A stretch of DNA of 33,969 bases. Source: an uncultured Enterococcus sp. (GTDB taxonomy: Bacteria > Bacillota > Bacilli > Lactobacillales > Enterococcaceae). A model generated the notes under the pieces. That model saw only the letters and a program-made list of their open reading frames with translations. It had not been told where the DNA came from and searched no databases. The stretch lies in NCBI GenBank assembly GCA_946409145.1, contig CAMJVA010000002.1:1-33969 (forward strand), in the 5' to 3' direction. Position 1 is the stretch's first letter. Each line of letters begins with the position of its first letter. Positions 6,714 to 13,998 of this stretch are shown piece by piece. The translations under genes and the position numbers were made by a program.

Positions 6714-7447
6714 AAAAAAATAAAGTTGTTTTAATTACTGGCTCCACTCGAGGCATTGGTAAAACCATTGGGGAAGAATTTGCTCGCTCTGGTTACCATG
6801 TGATTTTTAATGGACGAAAAAAGATTGATGAAACCTTTCTTTTACAACTAGAGGAAACTTATGGCATTAAAACCTTGGGATGTCTTGGGGATGTTTCAAA
6901 AATGAGTGATTGCCAAGAAATTTATCAAAAGGTAAAAGAAGTTTTTGGCACCATTGATATTTTAGTAAACAATGCTGGCATCACCAAAGATAATTTATTA
7001 TTGCGCATGACTGAAGGAGATTTTCGGCAATGTGTCGAAGTGAATTTAATGGGAACATTTAATATGTCAAAACTTTTTTTGAAAGATTTCTTAAAAAAAC
7101 GCCAAGGAGCCATTATTAATATGGCGTCTATTTCTGGAGTGACAGGAAATAGTGGTCAAACGAATTATGCTGCTTCAAAAGCTGGAGTCATTGGTTTTAC
7201 AAAATCTTTAGCCAAAGAAGTAGCTGGAAAAAATATTACGGTGAATGCCATTGCACCAGGTTTTATTGAAACAGATATGACAGATATACTTCAAGAAAAT
7301 GTGAAAGAACAAGTGAAAAATCAAATCCCTCTAAAACGTTTCGGCTTAACACAAGATATTGCTAAGGGCGCTTTATTTTTAGCAGAAAGTTCTTATATGA
7401 CCGGGCAAGTGTTAAACATTGACGGTGGATTAGTAATGAATGGATAG
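6707..7447 (+). CDS. fabG: 3-oxoacyl-ACP reductase (FabG)
   Basis: FabG is the NADPH-dependent short-chain dehydrogenase that reduces 3-oxoacyl-ACP. From the ATG at 6707 the protein has 246 residues, matching the family (about 244-248). It shows the cofactor loop TGSTRGIG (11-18), NNAG (88-91), and the catalytic Ser141, Tyr154 and Lys158 in SISGVTGNSGQTNYAASKAG. The C-terminal TGQVLNIDGGLVMNG is typical. A GTG at 6695 is a possible alternative but overlaps the AAGGAG site (6690-6695), so the ATG is preferred even though its spacing (11 nt) is long. The start overlaps the fabD end by 7 bp. Confidence 0.94.
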   Translation: MVEKNKVVLITGSTRGIGKTIGEEFARSGYHVIFNGRKKIDETFLLQLEETYGIKTLGCLGDVSKMSDCQEIYQKVKEVFGTIDILVNNAGITKDNLLLRMTEGDFRQCVEVNLMGTFNMSKLFLKDFLKKRQGAIINMASISGVTGNSGQTNYAASKAGVIGFTKSLAKEVAGKNITVNAIAPGFIETDMTDILQENVKEQVKNQIPLKRFGLTQDIAKGALFLAESSYMTGQVLNIDGGLVMNG

Positions 7448-7462
7448 AAAGGAAGTGTTCCT

Positions 7463-8695
7463 GTGGAAAGAGTTGTAGTAACGGGTTATGGGGTCGTTTC
7501 TCCTGTAGGTTGCGAAATTGAAAATTTTTTTCCTAATATTGTTAAAGGAAAAAATGGAATTTCTCCCATTGAAAGTTTTCCAGCTGAAGAAACTGGCGTT
7601 ACTTTGGCTGCTGAAGTGAAAGATTTTCCCTTTGAACGCTACTTTACAAAAAAAGACGGAAAACGATTAGATCGCTTTTCCCTTTTTGGAATTTATGCAG
7701 CTTATGAGGCCTTAAAAATGAGCGGCTTAAATATGGCAGAAGAAGATCCTGATACTGTAGGTGTCATGGTTGGCTCTGGTGTGGGTGGATTACATACCAT
7801 TGAAGAACAAGTTATTCGTATGCACGACAAAGGACCAAGACGAGTCGCGCCTCTTTTTGTTCCTTTAACTATTGTGAATATGGCTGCTGGAAATATCGCT
7901 CAAGCTATTGGAGCTAAAGGAGATTGTCAGGCCATTGTCACTGCTTGTGCTAGTGGGACCCATTCTATTGGAGAAGCTTTTAGAAAAATTCGTCATGGTT
8001 ATCAGCAAGTGATGTTTGCTGGGGGGGCGGAAGCTTCCATTAATGAAATTGGTGTGGCTGGTTTTAATAATTTAACTGCTCTTTCTAGAAGTGAAGATCA
8101 AGAGCATGCTTCAATTCCTTTTGATAAAGAACGAAATGGTTTTGTCATGGGAGAAGGAGCAGGGATTTTAGTTTTAGAAAGTTTAAGCCATGCTAAAAAA
8201 CGCCACGCCACTATTTTAGGTGAAGTGGTAGGTTTTGGTTCTACTTGTGATGCTTATCATATGACCTCACCTGATCCAAGTGGTGCGGGAGCGAAAAAAG
8301 CCATGGAAAAAGCCATCGAAGAAGCTGAGATTACTCCAGAAGATATTGACTATATTAATGCTCATGGTACGAGTACTAAAGCTAATGATGAAACAGAAAT
8401 TTTAGCTATTGCGTCTTTATTTTTAAATAAAAAACCCTATGTTTCTTCGACGAAAAGTATGACTGGACATTTATTAGGAGCTGCTGGAGCCATTGAAGGC
8501 ATTATTACTTTAGAAAGTTTACGTCAAGGAGTGATTCCAGCTACCATTAATACTAAAAATCCGGAAGAAACTACGATTCCTTTAGTGCTTGGAGAAAGTA
8601 AAAAAATGCCTCTTCAATATGCCTTAAGTAATTCTTTAGGCTTTGGAGGACATAATGGGGTCTTAGCCTTTAAACGTTGGGAGGAAGAAATTTGA
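7463..8695 (+). CDS. fabF: 3-oxoacyl-ACP synthase II (FabF)
   Basis: FabF is the elongating condensing enzyme. The 410-residue protein carries the Cys-His-His triad of KAS I/II enzymes: Cys162 (TACASGTHSIGEAF), His301 (NAHGTSTKANDETE) and His336 (SMTGHLLGAAGA). The conserved SNSLGFGGHN lies near the C terminus. Translation starts at GTG 7463, nine bases after AAAGGA; no better ATG exists upstream in frame. It could also take part in unsaturated fatty acid synthesis if a FabN-type enzyme is present elsewhere. The stop TGA overlaps the accB TTG start by 4 bp. Confidence 0.95.
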   Translation: MERVVVTGYGVVSPVGCEIENFFPNIVKGKNGISPIESFPAEETGVTLAAEVKDFPFERYFTKKDGKRLDRFSLFGIYAAYEALKMSGLNMAEEDPDTVGVMVGSGVGGLHTIEEQVIRMHDKGPRRVAPLFVPLTIVNMAAGNIAQAIGAKGDCQAIVTACASGTHSIGEAFRKIRHGYQQVMFAGGAEASINEIGVAGFNNLTALSRSEDQEHASIPFDKERNGFVMGEGAGILVLESLSHAKKRHATILGEVVGFGSTCDAYHMTSPDPSGAGAKKAMEKAIEEAEITPEDIDYINAHGTSTKANDETEILAIASLFLNKKPYVSSTKSMTGHLLGAAGAIEGIITLESLRQGVIPATINTKNPEETTIPLVLGESKKMPLQYALSNSLGFGGHNGVLAFKRWEEEI

Positions 8696-9150
8696 CCATT
8701 GAATTAGAAAAATTAGTAGAGCAATTTTCTGCCTCGAATTTAACGGAGTTACATTATGAAACAAAAGAGGTCAAAATTGCTTTAAGTAAAAATCAAACAC
8801 CCTTAGCTGTGTCTCCTGCAGAAATCACGCATCTTCCTGAAAAAATAACAGAAGAAACCCCTTCTTTAAATGAAGTCACGGAACAAAAAGCGGAAGAGAA
8901 AAAAATTTCTGGAAAAATTTTAACCGCCCCTTTAATTGGGACGATTTATTTAAAACCAGAACCTGAAGCAAGTAATTTTGTGACTGTTGGACAGCATGTA
9001 GAAAAAGGAGAAACTGTTGCTATTATTGAAGCAATGAAAGTAATGAATGATATTCCTTCCCCTGTGAGTGGCATTGTTACAGAAATTTTAGTAGAAAATC
9101 AAACAGTCGTGGAATATGATCGTCCACTGTTTGCCATCGCGGAGGACTAA
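8692..9150 (+). CDS. accB: Biotin carboxyl carrier protein of acetyl-CoA carboxylase (AccB)
   Basis: AccB carries biotin between the carboxylase (AccC) and the transferase (AccDA). The 152-residue protein has an N-terminal helical region, a Pro/Glu/Thr-rich linker (about 36-75) and a C-terminal biotinyl domain with EAMKVMNDI, biotinylated at Lys116, 36 residues from the end as expected. The start is a TTG at 8692, placed 4-5 bases after GGGAGGAAG and overlapping the fabF stop as TTGA; a start at 8677 would include the ribosome binding site in the coding sequence. The stop is immediately followed by the fabZ ATG. Confidence 0.94.
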   Translation: MTIELEKLVEQFSASNLTELHYETKEVKIALSKNQTPLAVSPAEITHLPEKITEETPSLNEVTEQKAEEKKISGKILTAPLIGTIYLKPEPEASNFVTVGQHVEKGETVAIIEAMKVMNDIPSPVSGIVTEILVENQTVVEYDRPLFAIAED

Positions 9151-9579
9151 ATGACGACGTTAAACATTCAAGAAATTATGACTATTTTACCTCACCGTCC
9201 CCCATTTTTACTCATTGACCGAGTTTTAGAAATCTCGGAAGAAAAAGTAGTAGCTGTAAAAAATGTCACCATGAATGAGCCTTATTTTGTGGGACATTTT
9301 CCTAGTGAACCGGTTATGCCAGGGGTCTTACAATTAGAAGCCTTAGCTCAAGCAGGGGCGGTAGTTTTGTTAAGTAAAGAAGAGTTTAAAGGAAAAATTG
9401 CTTACTTTGGAGGCGTGGATAAAGCGCGCTTTAAAGGAAAAGTTGTTCCGGGGGACCAATTAATTTTAGAAGTCACTTTAGAAAAATTAGTTAAAAATGT
9501 CGGAGTAGCTAAAGGGGTAGCCAAAGTTTCAGGCAAAGTCGTTTGCCAATGTGAAATGACCTTTGCTTGTAGCAAGTAA
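9151..9579 (+). CDS. fabZ: 3-hydroxyacyl-ACP dehydratase (FabZ)
   Basis: FabZ dehydrates 3-hydroxyacyl-ACP in the elongation cycle. The 142-residue hotdog-fold protein has LPHRPPFLLIDRV and the catalytic pair His49 and Glu63 in GHFPSEPVMPGVLQLEALAQ. In enterococci one FabZ paralogue (FabN) also isomerises the double bond to make unsaturated fatty acids; that paralogue is recalled to lie with fabF/fabO outside this cluster, so FabZ is the likelier identity, but sequence reading alone cannot exclude isomerase activity. The ATG directly follows the accB stop, with a GGAGGA site inside accB. Confidence 0.93.
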   Translation: MTTLNIQEIMTILPHRPPFLLIDRVLEISEEKVVAVKNVTMNEPYFVGHFPSEPVMPGVLQLEALAQAGAVVLLSKEEFKGKIAYFGGVDKARFKGKVVPGDQLILEVTLEKLVKNVGVAKGVAKVSGKVVCQCEMTFACSK

Positions 9580-9600
9580 TTTTTTTCAAAGGAGGAAATA

Positions 9601-10956
9601 ATGAAAGTTTTAGTCGCTAACCGAGGTGAAATCGCCTTAAGAATTATTCGTGCGTGTCAGGAAATGGCTATTCCTACTGTTGCTGTATATTCAGCAACAG
9701 ATTCAGAAAGTCTTCATGTCCAATTAGCTGATGAAGCTTATTGTATTGGACCTGCTTTATCTGCTGACTCCTATTTAAATGTTCAAGCCATTTTAACCGT
9801 GGCCATGGTATCAAAAGCGACGGCTATTCATCCTGGCTTTGGTTTTTTATCAGAGAATGCCACCTTTGCTAAAGCTTGTGAAAGTTGCGGCTTGACTTTT
9901 ATTGGACCCACTCCTGAAACCATTAGCACCATGGGAGATAAAATTGCAGCCATTACTACCATGAAAAATTTGGGTATTCCAGTTATTCCAGGAAGTCACG
10001 GAAAATTAACGGACGAAAAGGAAGCTTTAAAGGTTGCTGAAAAAATTGGGTTTCCCGTAATGCTAAAAGCCGCTAGTGGTGGTGGAGGAAAAGGAATGCG
10101 GGAAGTTTTTTCTAAAGAAGAGTTGAAAAAAGCTTTTCAAGCTGCCCAAAAAGAAGCAAAAGTGGCTTTTTTAGATGATAGTTTATACTTAGAAAAAATT
10201 ATTTTTCCAGCTAAACATATTGAAGTGCAAATTTTTGGTGACGGGAAAGGAAAAGTTCTACACTTTGGTGAACGGGACTGCTCCTTACAACGGCGCCACC
10301 AAAAATTACTAGAAGAAGCCCCAGCTAGTTCTTTAAGTGAGTCTATTCGAGAAAAAATTTGGGAACTGGGTTTAAAGGCTGCTTCAGGAGTGAACTATCG
10401 TAGTTGTGGCACCATTGAATTTTTAGTAGATGAAAAAGAAAATATTTATTTCATGGAAATGAATACTAGAATTCAAGTGGAACATCCCATTACGGAAATG
10501 ATTACGCAAGTAGATTTAGTGAAATTACAACTTCAACTAGCTCGTGGAGAAGAAATTACTTTAACGCAAGATGATATTCATTTTTCTGGAGTTGCTATTG
10601 AATGCCGCTTAAATGCAGAAGATCCTAAGAAAAATTTCTTGCCTAATGCAGGTTATATTAAAGAACTTTTCTTACCCCAAGGAACTATGGGACTAAGAGT
10701 GGATAGTGGCATTTATCAAGGGTATTTATTACCTAGTTTTTACGATAGTATGTTGGCTAAAATTATTACTCACGGAAAAACAAGAGAAGATGCCATTATG
10801 AAAATGCAACGGGCATTAAATGAGTTAGTGTTAGAAGGAATTCAGACGAACCAAGAATTTCAAATGGATTTAATTGTCCATGAAGATTTTGTAAATAACC
10901 AATATGATACGGCATTTATTGAAGAAAAATTTTTGCCCCACTGGTTAGAAAATTAG
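9601..10956 (+). CDS. accC: Biotin carboxylase subunit of acetyl-CoA carboxylase (AccC)
   Basis: AccC uses ATP and bicarbonate to carboxylate biotin on AccB. The 451-residue ATP-grasp protein starts with KVLVANRGEIALRIIRAC and shows the Gly-rich ATP lid KAASGGGGKGMR (156-167), HIEVQIFGD, ERDCSLQRRHQK and the active-site segment EMNTRIQVEHPITE (Glu286, Asn288, Arg290, Glu294). Length is standard (about 450). A strong AAAGGAGGA site lies 21 bp after fabZ. Ten bases separate its stop from accD. Confidence 0.96.
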   Translation: MKVLVANRGEIALRIIRACQEMAIPTVAVYSATDSESLHVQLADEAYCIGPALSADSYLNVQAILTVAMVSKATAIHPGFGFLSENATFAKACESCGLTFIGPTPETISTMGDKIAAITTMKNLGIPVIPGSHGKLTDEKEALKVAEKIGFPVMLKAASGGGGKGMREVFSKEELKKAFQAAQKEAKVAFLDDSLYLEKIIFPAKHIEVQIFGDGKGKVLHFGERDCSLQRRHQKLLEEAPASSLSESIREKIWELGLKAASGVNYRSCGTIEFLVDEKENIYFMEMNTRIQVEHPITEMITQVDLVKLQLQLARGEEITLTQDDIHFSGVAIECRLNAEDPKKNFLPNAGYIKELFLPQGTMGLRVDSGIYQGYLLPSFYDSMLAKIITHGKTREDAIMKMQRALNELVLEGIQTNQEFQMDLIVHEDFVNNQYDTAFIEEKFLPHWLEN

Positions 10957-10966
10957 GAGGTAGGTT

Positions 10967-11848
10967 ATGGCTTTTTTTAAAAAGAAACGTCCTTATATTC
11001 GCATTACACCTCCAAGAGTTTTAGGAGAAGAAAAAAAAGACGTTGTGCCTAGTATTCCTGATGATCTCTTTTTAAAGTGTCCTGGCTGTCAAAAAGTTTT
11101 TCAAAAGGAAAGTTTAACTGAGTTGAAAGAATGCCCTTATTGTCATTATGGCTACCGCTTAACTGCTTTTGAAAGAATTAAGCTCATTTGTGATGAGGGA
11201 AGTTTTAAAGAACTTTTTACTGAAGTGTCGGGAAAAAATCCTTTAGAATTTCCGGGGTATGAAGAAAAAGTAAAACGCTTGGAAAAAAGTACGGGATTAC
11301 ATGAAGCAGTGGTGACAGGATATTGTACTATTGAAAGAAAAAAAGTCGCTTTTGGTGTCATGGATTCTAACTTTTTAATGGGAAGTATGGGGCAAGTTGT
11401 AGGGGAAAAAATTACCCGCTTATTTGAACTCGCTACAAAAGAAAAATTGCCTGTTGTGTTATATTGCGCTTCAGGAGGAGCTAGAATGCAAGAAGGAATT
11501 TTTTCTTTAATGCAAATGGCTAAAGTTTCCCAAAGTGTCAAACGTCACAGTAATGCAGGTCTTTTTTATCTTTCTTTTTTAACAGATCCTACAACAGGTG
11601 GGGTCACAGCAAGTTTTGCCATGGAAGGGGATTTAATTGTGGCAGAGCCAAAAGCTTTAATTGGGTTTGCTGGAAGACGAGTCATTGAAAAAACCCTAGG
11701 GGAAAAGTTACCGGCTAATTTTCAACAAGCGGAATTTTTATTAGAACATGGTTTTGTTGATCAAATTATTTCTCGTAAGGAACAAAAAAGCCGACTCAGT
11801 TTACTTTTATCCTTACATGGAGTACGGGAGGAAATCCATGGAGAGTAA
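10967..11848 (+). CDS. accD: Acetyl-CoA carboxylase carboxyltransferase beta subunit (AccD)
   Basis: AccD forms the transferase with AccA and moves the carboxyl group from biotin to acetyl-CoA. The 293-residue protein has an N-terminal four-Cys zinc ribbon (Cys38, Cys41, Cys56, Cys59; CPGC...CPYC) and a crotonase-fold core with MGSMGQVVGEKI, ASGGARMQEGIFSLMQMAK and TTGGVTASFAMEGD. The zinc domain is known to bind nucleic acid in E. coli. The ribosome binding site AGGAGG overlaps the accC stop codon. Its last 11 bases overlap the start of accA, consistent with coupled 1:1 synthesis. Confidence 0.95.
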   Translation: MAFFKKKRPYIRITPPRVLGEEKKDVVPSIPDDLFLKCPGCQKVFQKESLTELKECPYCHYGYRLTAFERIKLICDEGSFKELFTEVSGKNPLEFPGYEEKVKRLEKSTGLHEAVVTGYCTIERKKVAFGVMDSNFLMGSMGQVVGEKITRLFELATKEKLPVVLYCASGGARMQEGIFSLMQMAKVSQSVKRHSNAGLFYLSFLTDPTTGGVTASFAMEGDLIVAEPKALIGFAGRRVIEKTLGEKLPANFQQAEFLLEHGFVDQIISRKEQKSRLSLLLSLHGVREEIHGE

Positions 11849-12617
11849 AGAATTATTAGAACGATCCCGCCATAAAAATAAAACCACCAGTCGTGAATTT
11901 ATTCAGCTAATTTTTAAAAATTTTCAAGAATGTCACGGAGATCGCTTAGGATATGATGACCCGGCAGTTATTGGGGGAATTGGTTTTTTAGATAATTTAC
12001 CGGTTACTGTTATTGGCATTGAAAAAGGCCATGATCTGGCGTCTAATATGCAAGTGAATTTTGGACAAGCTTATCCAGAAGGTTATCGCAAAGCTTTGCG
12101 TTTAATGAAGCAAGGGGAAAAATTTAACCGTCCTATTGTAACCTTCATTAATACTCCAGGGGCTTTTTGCGGTGTGGATGCAGAAAGTCGGGGACAAGGT
12201 ATTGCCATTGCGGACAATCTTTTATTTTTAGCCGATGTAAAAGTACCTGTTGTGGCCATTATTATTGGTGAAGGAGGATCGGGTGGGGCTTTAGCGTTAG
12301 CTTTAGGAGATAAAGTCTGGGTGTTAGAATTTAGTTTCTACGCTATTTTATCCCCAGAAGGCTTTGCAGCTATTTTATATAAAGATGCTACTAAAGCCCA
12401 AGAAGCGGCAAAACTCATGCAGCTTTCCCCAGAAGAATTACTTCAAGGGCAAGTGGTAGATAAAATTATTCCTGAAACCAGTGGAAAAAGAAATTTAACT
12501 TCAGCAGAAGTTGCTGAAATAATCCAAAAACAATTAATTGACGAAATTTCTCAATTACAAAAATTATCCCCAGAAGAATTAGTAGAGAAGCGATATGAAC
12601 GATTTCGCAAATTCTAA
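11838..12617 (+). CDS. accA: Acetyl-CoA carboxylase carboxyltransferase alpha subunit (AccA)
   Basis: This is the partner of AccD in the carboxyltransferase. The 259-residue protein starts at the ATG 11838, six bases after GGGAGGA; upstream in-frame starts would lie deep in accD. It shows FQECHGDRLGYDDPAVIGGIG, NTPGAFCGVDAESRGQG, IIGEGGSGGALALALGDKVW and LSPEGFAAILYKD, all typical AccA blocks. It lacks the longer N-terminal extension of the proteobacterial protein (about 319 residues), as in other Lactobacillales. It is the last gene of the FAS II operon and is followed by an inverted-repeat element and a terminator. Confidence 0.95.
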   Translation: MESKELLERSRHKNKTTSREFIQLIFKNFQECHGDRLGYDDPAVIGGIGFLDNLPVTVIGIEKGHDLASNMQVNFGQAYPEGYRKALRLMKQGEKFNRPIVTFINTPGAFCGVDAESRGQGIAIADNLLFLADVKVPVVAIIIGEGGSGGALALALGDKVWVLEFSFYAILSPEGFAAILYKDATKAQEAAKLMQLSPEELLQGQVVDKIIPETSGKRNLTSAEVAEIIQKQLIDEISQLQKLSPEELVEKRYERFRKF

Positions 12618-12620
12618 AAA

Positions 12621-12780
12621 GAGGATGAGACAAAAGTGTTTAACTCCGATAAATAAGGAGGATAATCCGAAAATAGCTTTTCATATTTTTGTGATTGTTC
12701 GACTTATTTCTGAAGGAGTTACTTTTGAATTACCGTTTATTAAGATTTAAGGGAATGGGATATAATTATGTCCCACTCCC
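12621..12780. repeat. Intergenic imperfect inverted-repeat element after accA
   Basis: The arms CAAAAGT...AACTCCGATAAATAAG (12631-12657) and CTTATTTCTGAAGGAGTTACTTTTG (12703-12725 region) are inverse to each other with small bulges. The outer ends GAGGATGAGACA (12621-12632) and TGTCCCACTCCC (12769-12780) pair imperfectly. Elements beginning GAGxxTGAGACAAAAGT are, from memory, dispersed between genes in Enterococcaceae and Carnobacteriaceae. No transposase or coding frame is present. Copy number cannot be judged from one copy. Confidence 0.5.
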
Positions 12781-12787
12781 TTTTTTT
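12751..12787 (+). terminator. Terminator of the FAS II operon
   Basis: GGGAATGGGA (12751-12760) pairs with TCCCACTCCC (12771-12780), 9 of 10 positions, followed by seven T. It forms the right end of the inverted-repeat element. Confidence 0.8.
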
Positions 12788-13060
12788 AAATGAGAAAAGA
12801 ATTAAAATTTTTTTAAAATGAGACCTAATTTGTGTTCATGACTGTTTTTTTTTAAGTAGATTTTCCTTACGTGAACGCTAGTAAAAAGAACTTTTTTCCT
12901 GGAGATATCATTATCTGTAACAATTTATTGACAAAAAAGATAAAATGTTGCAGTTTACCTATTTTTTTCTTTTCCTTGTAATCTAATTTTAAAGGAAATA
13001 GAGAAGATTTTTTTTAAAATATACGGTAGAATAGGAAGTGTATAAAGGGGGGAGAGTAAC
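12788..13060 (+). other. AT-rich intergenic region with no recognised gene
   Basis: This 273-bp stretch upstream of the unrecognised gene at 13061 has long T runs and no ORF of note. A TTGACA at 12928-12933 lacks a properly spaced -10. A TAGAAT at 13027-13032 could be the -10 for the next gene, with a poor -35. No RNA gene or riboswitch was recognised. Confidence 0.4.
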
Positions 13061-13819
13061 GTGGCTGATTATTTGTACGTCCATCTCGATACTACTAATA
13101 ACAGTATCGTTACTAAGGGCATTGGTCATCATGATTTTTATCGTAGTTTCATTCATCGACCACAAAATATTTTATTATTAAATCCTTCCACTGAGGCAGG
13201 GCATTTTGAACCACATACAGCTTTGAAAGTGATTGAAGGGCAAGAAAATGTTGACGAATATTTAGCTTCTCTTGGGAAAAAGTGGAATAAAGATCAAGTA
13301 AAATGGATTGATTTCACTGAACTGGCTATGTTAAAACAATTAACCGCCCAAGAAATTGCCGAATTATTATATTTTGGTCATATGAAACTCCATTTACGTT
13401 CGCCCTTTTTTTATAAATTACAAAACAATTTCGCTTATTTTGAAGTGAGTGAAGAAATAAATCGAGTTTACTATCGTTATTTAGACGAATTTTTCCGCAT
13501 TTTAGGCGACAAAATTGTTTCCAATACTTTAGAAAAACTCAATGAGAAAAAAAGCTTTTTTAAAAGAAGTATTCCTGTGACAAAAATGGAAGAGTCTCTT
13601 TTAAAACAATTGCGCCCATATTTACTTGACGGGGTGGCTTTTTATTTTGCTCCTAATGAAGATGTGGGGAAAGAATATCAAGTATGTTTGTATTTGTTAG
13701 ATGATTGGTTGATTAAAACCAATGAAAACAAACTCTTAAGAAAAAAACCAGACGCTTACTTAATGTATAACATTAGTAAAAAAACATGGCGGTTAAAAGA
13801 AGAAAATTTACCATATTAA
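13061..13819 (+). CDS. Protein of unknown function, 252 residues
   Basis: I do not recognise this protein. It starts at a GTG (13061) after a GGGGGGAGAG ribosome binding site. It is soluble by appearance, with no signal peptide or membrane segment, rich in aromatic residues (FYKLQNNFAYFEVSEEINRVYYRYLDEFFRIL around 120-150) and has mixed charge. The N-terminal third (YLYVHLDTTNNSIVTKGIGHHDFYRSF) looks like beta strands; the middle looks helical (LKQLTAQEIAELLYFGHMKLHL). It stands alone between the FAS II terminator and its own terminator, so it is probably monocistronic. Codon use resembles the neighbours, which argues against recent transfer. It may be a lineage-specific Enterococcaceae protein. 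Confidence 0.75.
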   Translation: MADYLYVHLDTTNNSIVTKGIGHHDFYRSFIHRPQNILLLNPSTEAGHFEPHTALKVIEGQENVDEYLASLGKKWNKDQVKWIDFTELAMLKQLTAQEIAELLYFGHMKLHLRSPFFYKLQNNFAYFEVSEEINRVYYRYLDEFFRILGDKIVSNTLEKLNEKKSFFKRSIPVTKMEESLLKQLRPYLLDGVAFYFAPNEDVGKEYQVCLYLLDDWLIKTNENKLLRKKPDAYLMYNISKKTWRLKEENLPY

Positions 13820-13856
13820 AAGCACTTTTCCAAAGCTTTAGGAGAGTGCTTTTTTA
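13818..13856 (+). terminator. Terminator after the 252-residue unknown gene
   Basis: AAAAGCACT (13818-13826) pairs with AGTGCTTTT (13845-13853) and is followed by T. The stem starts inside the stop codon. Confidence 0.8.
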
Positions 13857-13939
13857 TAATGGTTAAGAGAAAAAATTTTTTCTTTTCTTTGTCTTGTATA
13901 AAAAATCTCCATTTCGCATAAAAATTAATGAATTTTTCA

Positions 13940-13967
13940 TTTACAATGGAACTAGTTGCATTATAAT
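13940..13967 (+). promoter_or_regulatory. Promoter of the YfcC-family carrier gene
   Basis: TTTACA (13940-13945), a 16-bp spacer and a consensus TATAAT (13962-13967). The ribosome binding site AGGAAGGA follows at 13983-13990. Confidence 0.65.
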
Positions 13968-13998
13968 AAAGACATTATGTATAGGAAGGAATTGTGAA

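Noticed and set aside
11152..11541. Long open frame opposite accD
   Set aside because: Shadow of accD; composition mirrors the real gene and no start signal is present.
12928..12933. TTGACA as -35 of the 252-residue unknown gene
   Set aside because: No -10 hexamer at 16-18 bp and more than 120 bp to the start codon.
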